A stretch of 64,000 nt of DNA from Saccharum officinarum (Eukaryota; Streptophyta; Magnoliopsida; Poales; Poaceae). Every line of letters begins with the position of its first letter. The stretch's first letter is position 1. The notes below the pieces were generated by a model that did no database searches, was not told the DNA's origin, and saw only the letters and a program-made list of their open reading frames with translations. Below are positions 37,182 to 49,165 of the stretch, piece after piece. The translations under genes and the position numbers were made by a program. The stretch is taken from positions 7,167,451 through 7,231,450 of the forward strand of contig CM036209.1 of the NCBI GenBank assembly GCA_020631735.1, given 5' to 3'.

Positions 37182-39033
37182 GGATGTGTTCTAGAAGTAA
37201 CTTGAAATCGATAATGATGTGGAGTTTGTAAAATTCTTCGAAGAGACTTCTTGTGGAGAACTAGGATTAACACTGATAGCAGACTTAATCAAATGAAAAT
37301 GTAGTACATGAGCAGTCATTCTTTTGGAATAAGAATACCCATGTGACTGAATGGCGTACTCGATCAGTCTTGTGTATTGCTGCAGCTTGCATAGTACAAA
37401 TAGAGTTGTTGAGTAGAAATTTTACAGCCATCTGGGAGATTAAACTGGAAATACAGATTTGCTTCAAGTGGAAGGCTATGGACATACATCGCCACCTATA
37501 CTTGACATGATGAATGGTTCATGACATTCCAACACAGATAAAAAATGGAAACCTCTGCAGTTCAATTTGGCTATTTTTGGCTCATTGCTGAACAGCGGCA
37601 GTTAATCCCAACAGCACACGTTAATTTGTCCATTATGTTCACTATAATGTTTGATTCTGGCTTCCTGGTCTGACTTGTGATGTGCAGAGAACAGAGACAG
37701 CAGAGAGGGAGGGATAGACAAATAGGAAGGTAGCTTAGAGAACAAGATCAGATAGGTAGGAGAATAATTCTCATTCTTCACTTGGCTTAGGTTCTAATAA
37801 GTTATCCAGTTATCCTCTCCTTCACACTGACCAACACGTAGTGTATGCTGACTTTGTTTCCCAGCCTCAAGTTGTATAACAGATATGCTTCAGAGGTGCC
37901 TGATGACTGTGCACGTGCCTGTTGTAGCTTTTTTTTTTTTGAGCAAGTGCCTGTTGTAGCTTGTGTGGTAGGGCACTGCTTTACGACATTTGTAGTCCAT
38001 CCATATCTATCTCTGGCTGAAATGGAGTCCATTTGACAAGCATTTAAGCAGCAGCAGAAGCACTGCCTTTTTACCAGTCCTGTCCTAACCAAAATGGATT
38101 CTGGCAACAACGGCATATTGTCGAGAACTCTAGATCAGGCAGCTCAGGGATCTCAGGGAACACTGGTGTGTATAAATGGGTATAATGTAAGGTCATTAGT
38201 TGTGACTTGTGAGGCATTAAACACAAGGTGAATCTTGCATTGTTCTGGTAGAGCTAAGCAATATGCTGTTGAATCCTTGCACTTTAGTACTCCAAATGAG
38301 CCAAAGTACTTTAAAGGGTGTTTCGGGCATGGTTGATGATTGAGCATAACCAACCTGAAATATGTTGGAGAATGATGCTTATAAGTTTGCATCTTCATTT
38401 TGTTCTGAACCCAACTCAGTTCATTCTTGAGATGAAGATTTAGCTGCCCTTCCTAGAGCAGAGTGTTAGCATCAGAACTATTGGACTAATGCAGTTGAGG
38501 CATAGTCCTAACATTAGAATCAGTGCCATATAACACGTTAAATGGTGTGCGGCCTGATGAAGTTTGATATGTGATAAACTCAGCTAGGTTCCACTTGAGC
38601 CAAACAAGCATGCAAAATTCAGAAGAAACTTCTCCAGACAGTGATTCAGCCTAGGATTAATAAGCTGGATTTAGATGCAATCTAATATCCAACAATCTGA
38701 ATAATTCTTGCACGAAAGAGCGTGTGAAAAATCTTGTCTACATCAGACTTTCAAATATAGTGATGTGAATCACAAAAATGTGGCTTGACATAGCAGTCAG
38801 TGGTGCGGTGAAGGGATACTGTTGAGCTAAGAGAAGAGCACACTTTGTGAATCCGTTCAACAATCTCTAGAAATAGCATTACATCCATCACATTTAGGAA
38901 AGGCCCCTGTGAAATCCATGGGGAGGTTTCGTCAAGCACCATGCATCAGGTACTGGCAAATAAAGGCTGAAGCAACCCAGGAGATTTGCAGTGTTCCTGC
39001 TTGGCGTGCTGGTAAGTGGTCCAGAAACATCAG
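37182..39033 (-). mobile_element. Relic Ty3/gypsy element, copy X2: integrase, C-terminal block and 3' region
   Basis: Read on the minus strand from 39033, frames broken by stops and shifts give AKQEHCKSPGLLQPL (the segment before the integrase core). Next comes an eroded core around 38900 and WNLAEFITYQ..GRTPFNVLYG near 38530-38600. The C-terminal KYFGSFGVLK..KIHLVFNASQV lies near 38250-38330. A chromodomain-like remnant with LVKW is near 38040. Non-coding sequence runs on to 37182. The order matches gypsy pol followed by an LTR region. It is non-functional and old. The recent gag-LTR insertion at 39035 abuts it. Confidence 0.65.
37915..37960 (-). mobile_element. 18-nt poly-T insertion with 14-bp direct repeats
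   Basis: GTGCCTGTTGTAGC occurs at 37915-37928 and 37947-37960. It flanks 12 Ts plus GAGCAA, absent from the paralogous site near 6413. This is the structure of a tiny retroposition product (a poly-A tail on the minus strand with a target duplication). Confidence 0.6.
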
Positions 39034-39034
39034 A

Positions 39035-39453
39035 TGTTGAGGTAGGTTTGATAGGATTACGGATCCTACCGGGCTGGCTGCGAAGGTTGTAGGGGTGAGA
39101 GATTGATGGGCGAGGTCTGAACGAGCGAGAACGGCGGATTGGCGCCGTGGCCGCGCTACAGTGCCGCGTTTACTGTTCACGCGAACAGTAAACACGATTA
39201 GGGCTGAAGGAGGGTAGCGGCTAGGGTTTGAAAACTCCCGGCTCCCTAAGGGAAGCCGAGCAATAATAGATTGCTCTTGCTTGATTATTTCTCAACCAAC
39301 GTTACAAATATATAGCCTACGAGATCCTAATTTAAGGAAATAACTAAACTATTTTAAGGAAATATATAAATAGATAATCAGCCCACTAACGGGCCTAGCG
39401 CCCACTAACAGGCCTGGTGCTGAGCCCGACATAATGCTGAGCCCGACATAACA
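39035..39453 (-). repeat. LTR of a gypsy element (minus orientation)
   Basis: On the minus strand the 419-bp segment starts TGTTATGTCGGG just after a purine tract GGCGGGGAGAGA and ends CTACCTCAACA. It follows the C-terminal pol residues, so it is the 3' LTR. A matching 5' LTR is not seen upstream of gag. Confidence 0.65.
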
Positions 39454-40674
39454 TCTCTCCCCGCCTGGAGAAACAGCTCGTCCTCGAGCTGAAACCTGGT
39501 AGAAGCATCGTCAACCAACACCGGGGTCATGCTGGAACACTACATCAGGCGCTACCGCAGCTGGTACGTCGTCGTCGAGGAAGTCAGCCGACTCCAAGTA
39601 GAACAGTCGCTTACACTGATGTCCGCGGACGTAGGGCTCATCACAATTGTAACAAAGCCCTTGACGACGGCGCTCCAACAGCTCCTCCGGTGTGAGACGA
39701 CGAAACGAGGGAGCTGGAGCGGGTAGTGGCGCGGGAACAGCCAGTGTAGCGCCTGTAGTCACCGAGGGATGGGGCGGTCGGGCGCCGCGAGGCTGCGGTG
39801 CAGGTGGAGGTTCACATTCCTCGAACGCCCGTGCCAAGTACATGGCGGACTGGAGGTCGGGCGGTGCGCGGAGCTGAACCTGCTTACGGAGGTGGTCCGG
39901 CAGCCCACCCACGTACAACTCCGCCTTTTGGCGAGCGGAGAGGTTGTGGGCATGGCACAGGACGGCGTTGTAACGCTCCGAGTAATCCTGAATGGAAGAA
40001 CCAAAAGGAAGGCGGGCAAGCTCCGCCAACCGAGTGCCCAAAACAGGAGGCCCGAAGCGAAGCGAGCATAATTCGCGGAAGCGCTCCCAAGGAGGCATAC
40101 CCTCGTCTTGCTCCAGGGCGTAGTACCATGTCTGGGCAACACCCCGAAGATGGTAGGACGCGAGCCATGTGCGAGCGGAGGCGAGCGTCTGCTGGCCGCG
40201 GAAGAACTGCTCGCACTGGTTCAACCAATTCAGGGGATCGGTCGAACCGTCGTACGTAAGGAACTCCAATTTGTAGAATTTGGGCCCCGCCTGGGCGCCC
40301 GCGAGGGCAGCAGCAAGGGCTGGGTCGAGCCCCCCCTGCGGCTGGCCGCCCGATGGAGAGGGCGCCCCGAAGAACAGCGGCCTGTCCACCCCCCGAAAAG
40401 AGTGCTGGCGGGGGGTAGGGAGGACACCGTTGTCGCCGCCCCCGTCGTGTAGGCTGTCGGGGAGGGCGACGTGGCCATCGAGTAGATCGGAGCCGACGCC
40501 GGCACGAACGGCTGCAGCCAAGCCGGCAAGGGTGATGGCGAGGCCGGCCATTGCATGAGATGGAGCGGGACTCCAGCGCCAGTTGGAATCGGTGCCGTGG
40601 GCACCGGCGGCGGAGGCGGCAGTGGTGGTGCAGAGAACGCCGGTGGCGCGGGCGCCCGGAGCAGGGCGGCCCAC
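39454..40674 (-). pseudogene. Gypsy gag fused to the last residues of pol (internal deletion)
   Basis: A minus-strand frame of about 387 residues (40674-39511) holds a Retrotrans_gag domain (LTYDGSTDPLNWLNQCEQFF, WYYALEQDEG, LPFGSSIQDYSERY). A Pro/Ala-rich linker follows. The CCHC knuckle CYNCDEPYVRGHQCKRLFYL then matches CX2CX4HX4C. After a TGA-free junction near 39520 the sequence turns directly into FQLEDELFLQAGRD (39502-39461). That is the usual C-terminus of gypsy pol just before the 3' LTR. Protease, RT, RNase H and integrase are missing. GC content is far above the flanks. The gag frame is intact, so it may supply or use gag without enzymes. Confidence 0.75.
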
Positions 40675-41719
40675 GCTAAGTTGCCTAGATCCGAATGTTC
40701 TTGTATGGGAGAACCATGTAACACTGATAAAACTTTAGGAGCTCCAGGACTGCTTGTTCAGCAAGAGTACTGTTTAGTTTGAACTTTTGAAGCATTAGTG
40801 GAATAAGAATATAATTGAGGACTTATTGAAGCCATTTGGGCTGTCAAAATTGAGACAGCGTGTAGTACAAGAGTTACAACTTTTTAATTTTTGAGTTCTA
40901 GGGACATACACCACAGTCCATTCTAGTATTACACAGGAACAAAGATTAACATTTACAGTTCCAAGATTTCTCAAGCCGAAAGTAAAACTAATAAGAAAGC
41001 CAAAGTCAGACACAGCTACTAGTTCAAAGATGTTCCCACAGCACAGACAACTAACATACTAAAGGATATGGATAGCCAGACTCGCAAAGCCATATCCTCT
41101 GTTCTGGCCTGGGAGCAGCTGAGAGCCCCAGTTGCAGTGGCTTCCGGTCCCCAGATCAGGAGTATCTGGAGCCTCTCTATTGCAAGATCAATACACCCTT
41201 ACTCAAATGTACCTTCCAGACTGCAGTCGTAGTCAGCAAGGTTTGTTCATCATCAATTTTCAGACAATGTGTCAGGCTTGACAGCCACTGTACCCCAAGC
41301 TTCATTACAAGTGTACCATTTTGTAAGCTACTAATCTGACTTCAGATATTTCTTCAATTTGTTGTGGCCACATGCCTTGTAAGTGGTAACCTGGTCAACT
41401 GGTTCTTATAAATAAATTTGATCCGGTTATTCTGCTAATCACAGCTCAGATTATTTACTCATGTTCTTTGGTCTGTACATACTATCTACTACATGGTTAT
41501 AATCAGAGTTTGAGATATGAGCTGCAAAATTCTGAACACAGTTTTCCTTTTATCTGGAAGCCAAAGATGTACATTGTTATAATCAGAGTTTGAGATCAGA
41601 GCGAGGATTCACATGCAACGGAAATGAATTTCCTGGGGCCAAAGACACAAGTGAACGGGACTAAAATGGTCAAACAAAAAACCAGTACTCTCCTCAAATC
41701 TGAAATCCTCTTCAATTGG
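40675..41719. other. Intergenic, 3' flank of EF-P
   Basis: No supported gene. The proximal part may contain the EF-P 3' UTR (minus strand). A short direct repeat, GTTATAATCAGAGTTTGAGA, occurs at about 41495 and 41577. Confidence 0.4.
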
Positions 41720-44232
41720 CTATGCTCGATTCATATACTGCCCAGTTCTTGAATCAACCAGAATATCATCGCCTACATTCACAAAAGAGGGCACAGTGAC
41801 AACAGCTCCAGTTTCCAGGGTTGCAGGCTTTGTTCCTCCTACAAAATACAGTAACAGTATGATCCCCATTCCGATGATGTCAACTTCCACCAGAAAAGAA
41901 ATGGCCAAGATAATTTTGCACTCTTCACATCTAGATTGAATGCGGTTAATTTGTTTAGCAACATGCGTGTTTAAGCAATTGCAGGTACTGCAGAAGCATG
42001 CTATATATGAGAGCTTTGTACCTTGCGCACTATCACTTGCCCCTGGGTCAGTATCAGTTACAGTCAGCCTCACAGTGATTGGGAGCTCAAAATCAATGAT
42101 CTACAAAATTATCACAATCAGCGTCCAGTATTTATTTGCTATGTAAGATTAAGAAAACTATTCGCCCTAGAATTTATAGGAAACTATTAGAATTTCAATT
42201 CATTAAAAAAAATTGAATAGCAAAGAATCTGAAAAACAAAACTAGGAAATACCTTCCCATTCCAGTACAACAAATTGCAGTCCATCCCCTCTTTCAGCCA
42301 TTTTTGCTTGTCACCGACATCTGCTTCATTTAACCGGCTTTCTTCAAATGTTGTCTAGAAGGAGAAATTAAGAAGAGCATTGTAAGACAGAAAAAAAAAC
42401 ATGGAATTGTTTACCTATATCAGGATCCTAAGTTCAAATTTGTCCCCAAATCAGAAAGTGGCTAGTTTACGTCCAGACATCAAGCTTTCTGGGAAGACAA
42501 AAACAAAATCTATTTTTCTTTTCTGAAAAGGAAATTGAAAGTGAGTATTGTGGTGGTGGTGGAAACTGAAAGTTTTTTCTGGTTCTTTGCCTTTAATCAA
42601 AACTTTTTACATTACAACTCTGAGTTGCCTTTGATAAAAACAAATGATGCAGAATTCCTTAAACAATTCCTATAGAAGCCAATTTGCAGTGGGTTTTCAA
42701 GCAAGTAGAATGCTACAATAGATGATCTAATGCCTCAGGGTGTTGAAGCGGGACCATGGTTTTTGAGGTGTTACCTAGGCGTACGCCCAGCGCCACAGGA
42801 CACCACAACACCTGAAACCATGTGGAGCAACATTCTGGTGAAAACTGAAAGGCGGTGGTCTGGTTGGTGACCACAGTACCATTCATTAAGAAGAAATCAT
42901 TTAGTTGGCTTTTTTCTTCTGGAATATGCGGGAGTTGTGTGTATTTTCATTAAGGAATTGAGTCAATACAGAATTAAAATAATGTTTTCATTACTGGAAT
43001 TTCCCAAAAAAAAAACTCTCAACATTAAGCTCATCTCCGACAACCGAGGCCAAGGGAAAAACACAAAAAACATAAAGTATGGTTGTTTACAATGACAAGA
43101 ATTTTGACTAATCATTACCAGATCCATGAACACGAACTGGGCGCCATCCTTGTATGTAAATTGCTTGGTCTCCTTTGAAAGGGATGGTTCCTGTAGCTGA
43201 AAGTTTCAATGAAGAAGTGACTGTTAGTCGTTGCATAACTGTAAAAACATTGAGGGACATACAGTGAACAGAAAACATGTATTGGTGAAGCAAGAGTTTT
43301 ACATAATTCATCACAGAAAATAAGAAAAAAGCAAGAGTTTTAGCTAACTAAGCTACATCGTGTACAAGTAATTTGTTGCAAGGAAAAAAAAACATGTACT
43401 ACTAGAACAGGCACAGAGTGGGGAAGAGAACAAGTGCTGAATATTGTCAGATTCAGAAGATGTGAGTTAGGTGTGATTACCGTACTTCCAGCCCGGAAAG
43501 TTTTCTCAACTGTGTTGCCGGTTACATAGTTACGCATTTTTGTCCTGACAAAAGCAGCACCTTTTCCAGGCTTGACATGGAGAAACTCTGATGTTGGATG
43601 GAGAGGAGAAATTAACTGGCGTATTTTGCATAACAATGATGCACATTTTGTGTTTCATTCAAGAATAGAGCTAAGCAAATACTCCTAAATCAGTGATCGT
43701 TGAGAAGACAGGTACATGGACATTGGACTTGATAAGTAGTCTCCAAAACTTTATGCTGGTACAGTAATACAGTGTTGCATATCCTTGAGCAAATTGTGGG
43801 TAAAGGGATAGTCTTTAGATAAGAGAAGGAAGGGAAATACGAGGGGTGGGGAATGCTTGTCAGTCACCTAGAACTTTCCATGGCGCGCCGTCTACCTCGA
43901 CGTTGGTGCCGACCCTGATGTCATTGCTGGAGAGCGCATAAACCCCTGCAAGCAAAGAAATCAGCCGGCCACCACCAAAGACACTGAAGCAAGACATTGG
44001 GCTCTCACACTCAACCGGTAGCGGAAGAAATTGGGAGCGGAAGGAAGAAAGGAGGCCGACGAGGACAGAAGGGGGAGAGGAGTTGTTACTTACTGGTGAG
44101 GGAGCGGGAGCGGGAGCGGAGGGGGCGGCAGGAGGGAAGGGGAAGGCGATGGAGCTGGAGAGAGGCAGTGGCTGCCGCGACGCCGTGGTGGTGGTAGGTG
44201 GGGCCGGCGGCGAGGTGGCGGAGCGCGGCCAT
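41720..44232 (-). CDS. Chloroplast translation elongation factor P (EF-P)
   Basis: EF-P binds between the P and E sites of bacterial-type ribosomes and relieves stalling at proline runs. This copy is predicted to act in the plastid. There are seven exons on the minus strand: 44232-44094, 43945-43868, 43587-43481, 43196-43119, 42354-42253, 42100-42022 and 41838-41720. Together they give 702 nt or 233 residues, with GT-AG junctions and consistent phases. The first 46 or so residues are rich in Ala, Ser and Arg with few acidic residues, as in a transit peptide. The rest matches bacterial EF-P in length (about 187): [20 protein letters not shown], then the loop [14 protein letters not shown], whose Lys (about residue 81) is the site modified in bacteria. 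The OB domains follow ([33 protein letters not shown]) with a C-terminal [16 protein letters not shown]. The ATG lies 82 bp from a foldback element. Confidence 0.92.
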
Positions 44233-44314
44233 TCCTTCCTTGCTGCGTGCTCTGCAGCCCGGGCGTGAGCTGCTGCTTGCGTTGCGATAAGGAGGTGTGG
44301 AAGACGAACAGAGT

Positions 44315-45557
44315 GGAAAAAGTCTACTTTTCCTCCCTCAACTTTCACGAAAGTCTGCTTTTCCTCCCTCAACTCCAAAACCGAGCAAATCACCTCCCTC
44401 AACTTTTCAAACCGTGCATTTTACCTCCCTGAAGCGGTTTCGAAGGCGGTTTTGCTACAGTAAACGGTGGTTTTGCTACAGTGAGGCGGTTTTGTCTTTT
44501 TCTTTTTTTATTTATTTCGGCTGAATCTTTGAAAAATTATATTAAATCACAGAAAAATCATAAAATGAAAAATTCAATTTTGTTGCACTCCACATGAGTA
44601 GATCTACACAGTGAACATATAATATGGTATCCTTTAGTACAAAGTTTTTGCTACGAAGGTTTTGCCTTTTTCTTTTTTATTTATTTTGGCTAAATCTTTG
44701 AAAAATCATAGTAAATTACAGAAAAATCATAAAATGGAAAATCTAATTTTATTGGACTCCACATAAGCATATCTACACAGTGAATATATAATATGGTATG
44801 CTTTAGTACAAAATTTTTGCTACCAAGGTTTTGTCTTTTTCTTTTTTATTTATTTGGCTGAATCTTTGAAAAATCATAGTAAATCACAGAAAAATCATAA
44901 AATAGAAAGTCTATTTTTTTGGACTCCACATAAGTAGATCTACACAGTGAACATATAATACGGTATGCTTTAGTCCAACAAAATAATTATAGAAGCTGCA
45001 GCTATGAATTATTTCAATTAATTACAAAAAAGCATAGATCTAAAGCTACAATAAAAATTTTGTACTAAAGCATACCATATTATATGTTCACTGTGTAGAT
45101 ATGCTCATGTGGAGTCTAACAAAATTAGATTTTCTATTTTATGATTTTTCTGTAATTTACTATGATTTTTCAAAGATTTAGCCGAAATAAATAAAAAAGA
45201 AAAAAGGCAAAACCTTCATAGCAAAAACTTTGTACTAAAGGATACCATATTATATGTTCACTGTGTAGATCTACTCATGTGGAGTGCAACAAAATTGGAT
45301 TTTTCATTTTATGATTTTTCTGTGATTTAATATGATTTTTTAAAGATTCAGCCGAAATAAATAAAAAAAGAAAAATACAAAACCGTCTCACTGTAGCAAA
45401 ACCACCGTTTACTGTAGCAAAACCGCCTTCGAAACCGCTCCAGGGAGGTAAAATGCACGGTTTGAAAAGTTGAGGGAGGTGATTTGCCCGGTTTTGGAGT
45501 TGAGGGAGGAAAAGCGGACTTTCGTGAAAGTTGGAGGAGGAAAAGTAGACTTTTTCC
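44315..45557. mobile_element. Foldback (long inverted-repeat) element, MULE-like ends
   Basis: The left end GGAAAAAGTCTACTTTTCC at 44315 is mirrored by GGAAAAGTAGACTTTTTCC ending at 45557. The inverted similarity extends inward through nearly the whole 1.24 kb. A unit of about 165 bp (containing TCTACACAGTGAACATATAA) occurs three times in the left arm and twice, inverted, in the right arm. It has no coding content. ACAGAG occurs beside both ends but not as an exact target duplication. The terminal sequence resembles grass Mutator-like MITEs; the class is inferred. Confidence 0.8.
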
Positions 45558-47272
45558 TACAGAGAAACAAGTGTTCGCAGGCAGCTGGAGGGTTGGGCTG
45601 GGCCAGCCCGTTACGCTTGTAACCCATCATCGTAGAGGCCCAAAGTTGTGTTTGGGCTCATTTGGGGGTGGGGGGGGGGGTTCCCGAAAAGGTTTGGATG
45701 GTCGGTTAGGAAAATGGAAAAGGTTCCAATTTACTCCCAGGTATATGAATAGTGTTCAGGCTAAACTAATTTGATGTTCTTTTCAGTTGGTCCATCTTTC
45801 CGTTAGCACGATTTGTTTTTTTACTTTTTCATGTATAATAAGTTGAGTTTTAAGTTAGGGTGACAGAGAATATCATATCTTAAAGTTTTAAACCTCAACT
45901 GGTATATTTTTTTTAATAATAGAACAAAGTTCCAGCATTACCATTCACATATGGTACATAGATGAGAATACACACCAGAGCCATAAGGCTTATGCTGAAA
46001 TTTGACTTTATGTTGATGCTTATGTTTGAAATATGACGAGAGAAAAACACTGTTCTATAATTGAAAAGTAGCTCAAGCGAACAGGGTGAACAGAGTCATA
46101 AGGCTTGCATGTCCATAAGAAAACATGGTTCGGCCCATCTAACGACCGTAGCAAACAAAGAAAAGAGTAAAGTGTATACTCGGTCCTTATACTTGTTGGG
46201 GGTGTGTCACACCGGTCCATAATCTCTCAAAACGACTAATTAGGTCCGTAATCTCAGTTTTTGTGTCGTTTAAGTCCTTAAGTACGGACGGCGTGACGTC
46301 TTATTGCAATTAGACCCCTCAGGTTACTATTATGTGCTCATATAGTCATACCCCTTCTTTTTTTTGCGACTTCGTCGTACCCCTTCGGGTTTCATCGTCA
46401 CGGGCCGCGGCGAGGGCATCGAGGCGGCCGACCGAAGGGAAAATTACCTATATAAAAATGTTAGATTTAGCCTTATTAAATACCATATCCTTTCCATTCA
46501 ACCATATTGCGCAACAAAAAAGTGCGGTAGCTCCTAGTAATATTTGGTTTCTGAGTTTCGGACTTAATCCATATAGCCAAGAACCAAACAAATTAGCAAA
46601 ACTAGTAAGTGGTTGAATTTCCAAAAGTGATATTTACAATATTCCAAACAAAAGCTTGCAAAGTGACGGTTAAAGCACACCTGTCGGATAGTTTCAACTA
46701 GACTACAGAGGCAATATTTCACTTACCATTAATTTAATTTATTTAAGAAAGATAATTCGTAACTTATAAATCGATGGACTTGTTAAGCCGCCACGCTGCC
46801 GTTTTGGCGGACTTCACCGCACGTGGCCACCAGCCCACCGGCTAGGGCTGGGCATGTCCTCGGCCGTGGCTTCGTCCGCGTATATGCAGTATGCACGCTG
46901 CGACTCGGCCCAGGCCTCCCCGTACTTTTAGTTTAGTGAATCGGCCCAGTCCCAGGCACGGTGCAGTCAGTCCATGGTCTCGAAAGCAGCCATTTGATTT
47001 TGACGAAAAAGAAAGAAAAGGTTACCACTTTCTTCCACGTGGATGGACTCGCGGGAAGCCCTGGTTCAGAAATTCCACCACGTGTGCCCGTGCCAATTGA
47101 CTTGACGATTCCGTGCCGTTTGTATTGTATGATATGATCTCTTTCTCCTGGGATACTTTGACAATTCTGTTATCCCGGCGACCTTGAGACCAAGGAGTGC
47201 TCCGGTGACGCAATTAGCGACTTTTACTAGCTGGTGGTCTGGCCTGATCTTGCCGGCCAATAAACCATCTTA
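45558..47272. other. Intergenic region without a supported gene
   Basis: It holds mixed unique-looking sequence. A stretch at about 46165-46320 (CTCGGTCCTTATACTTG and onward) resembles one end of a common grass MITE, but I cannot find its partner. Short frames here have no recognisable domain. Confidence 0.4.
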
Positions 47273-47445
47273 GAGCCTGCTTAGATCTCTACTAGTGCTA
47301 ATAGTTAGCGGCTAAAGTTAGTATTAATAGACCCAAACAGATCTGCTAATAGACCAACTAATAATAATTATATTTTCAAGGCAACATATATATTATTAGG
47401 TGGATCCAAACAATTCCTATAAATAATTAGCTAGCTAATAGCTAG
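47273..47445. mobile_element. Partial MITE with GAGCCTGCTTAGATC end
   Basis: The left end GAGCCTGCTTAGATCTCTACTAG resembles grass MITEs beginning GGGCCTGTTTGGATC. The interior is rich in CTAATAGTTAG-type words, with inverted partners near 47430. The right end merges into the next element. Confidence 0.5.
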
Positions 47446-47447
47446 TA

Positions 47448-47593
47448 CTCTCTTCGATCCAAACAGTAAGTCATCCTGGCTTCTCTAGATATATAATTTT
47501 ATTATATGTATCTAAATAATGTATATGTGGTAGGTGCGCCAAAAAACTTTGTACCTAGAAGCTAGAATAACTTACAGTTTAGAATAGAGAGAG
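47448..47593. mobile_element. Stowaway-type MITE, TSD TA
   Basis: The left end CTCTCTTCGATCCAAACAGT, followed by AAGTCAT, is inverted at the right end as ATAACTTACAGTTTAGAATA followed by GAGAGAG. TA lies on both sides (47446-47447 and 47594-47595). The internal TTCTCTAGATA word fits the common Tc1/mariner-derived Stowaway family of grasses. Confidence 0.7.
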
Positions 47594-48185
47594 TAGCCAT
47601 TGTAGTTAGCTAATTATTATTATCGATGATCTTTATTCTAGCACCTTCATTTGTCATTTCTCGTCTTCGGATGAGGACAGATGATACCTTCTACACGTAT
47701 TACTATACACTAATGTTGATGCAGGCCAGATCAGGCACGATGATACCAAAACCGCACAACATCTATATATATTCCATCCATACAATGATACAAACAAAAA
47801 TAAGTGCAGGCCATTTTATCCAGTTGTTTTGTTTTCTATTACACTATTTTATTTATTATTCTAGCTAACTCTAGGATAATATTTTTGGCAGAAATAACAA
47901 ATACTACTTTGTTTGTTTTATTTCCCCGGCCGCGCGCCTTTTGAAGTGCCGGCTTCATCAGCCACTGATATATATTACCACTTGTGTTTAGCTTTAGGTA
48001 GAGAAGAGGGGACGAGAGGTCGAAGACGACGTTATTTTTTATAGCAGTCAATCACAGGACAGGCCGGCGTTTCAATTTCAGTTCAACAAAGGGATCGGAC
48101 CTGCTGACGGTACCTGCATGGCATGCTAGCTTTTGTCCCTGCCTGCCTAGTACATATACCACTGTGTAGTAACTAGTATACCAGT

Positions 48186-48231
48186 ATATGTATGTACGTA
48201 CGTACGTACGTATGTATGTATGCATGCATGC
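48186..48231. repeat. Tetranucleotide microsatellite (TATG / TACG / CATG)
   Basis: About eleven tetranucleotide units shift from TATG to TACG and back to TATG, ending in CATG. The tract is probably length-variable. Confidence 0.85.
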
Positions 48232-48891
48232 CCTGTAGTGCTGGTGCAGCTACCAGTTACATATATCTACAGAACTGTCTAATAATCTCTCTTCACCTGA
48301 ATGTGTTGGCCCGTTCCATCATACTACCAACCAAGGGAACTGTGTATCTATGGCCCTGTTCCATCTCAGACTCTCAGTAACGTCATCATCTGCACATCAC
48401 TTGCCATTGGTTCTCTTCTCTCCGCTGCTACCTCCTCCTACTACGCTACTTCGAAAAGGCTATTCAAAAAAAAAAGAAGGCTACCATTTTAGAATATTGC
48501 TAAGTCAAACGATTTAAAATCTAATCAAATTTTTAAATAATAATAATATTTATCATGCTGAAAATAAGGCAAATTCACTTGAATACCGTAATTAGTTTAG
48601 TAATTAGAGGGGATACATTAAGGAAAATTGCAACCTTAGGGGTGGTGATTGCCCCCCTTTCCTCTACCACTGATTAGATTCATCGTGAAATCTACTTTTA
48701 TAGTATATTTATTCATAGTAATATGAAGTTATGTTGATAATATTTACGATAAACTTAACAAACTTAGATAGTTTGATTTTCATGAGACCTTTTTTGTTTT
48801 TGAGACGGAGGTGTGGTAATAATAATAAAAAAGAGCCCATGCGTGCACCTTCCAGTGAAATGAATAGTCGCTCCATATTTCAAGAAAAAAA

Positions 48892-49022
48892 AATTGGGTG
48901 AGGACTATCCCGACCAGCATCCATGGGTGCACTTATCGTTGATTCATAGCACGTGTCTATGCATAATCATCCAATGTACGATATTATGGATGCCCGGTGG
49001 GGATTATAGTCCTCATCCAATT
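48892..49022. repeat. Short inverted repeat upstream of CHIL
   Basis: AATTGGGTGAGGACTAT at 48892 is mirrored by ATAGTCCTCATCCAATT ending at 49022, with about 31-bp imperfect arms and a 64-bp loop. It could be a small MITE or a hairpin. It lies about 0.7 kb upstream of the CHIL start. Confidence 0.6.
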
Positions 49023-49156
49023 CTTTTTCCTTCAACAAACCTGTACGTACGCATTCGTGTGTGTGTGTATTTATTTGGTTGTTGGGAAGACGAAATAAAA
49101 AAGGTTAGTCGTCGTCGCTGCAAGTTGAACAGTTGTTGTTGGCTGGCCGCACCATA

Positions 49157-49165
49157 CACCTACCA
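49157..49165 (+). promoter_or_regulatory. AC-element-like MYB site upstream of CHIL
   Basis: CACCTACCA contains the ACCTACC core bound by flavonoid R2R3-MYB proteins (maize P1 type). Similar words lie at 49341-49351 (CCTACCTAACC) and 49462-49473 (CACCTACCTACC), the last possibly inside the 5' UTR. Binding is not shown, and the region is generally pyrimidine-rich. Confidence 0.35.

Noticed and set aside
44311..45563. An exact 9-bp target duplication for the foldback element
   Set aside because: Only ACAGAG is shared and at unequal distance from the two ends, so I do not claim it.
48186..48231. Regularly spaced short repeat as a possible CRISPR-like array
   Set aside because: It is a tetranucleotide microsatellite without spacers, in a plant genome.
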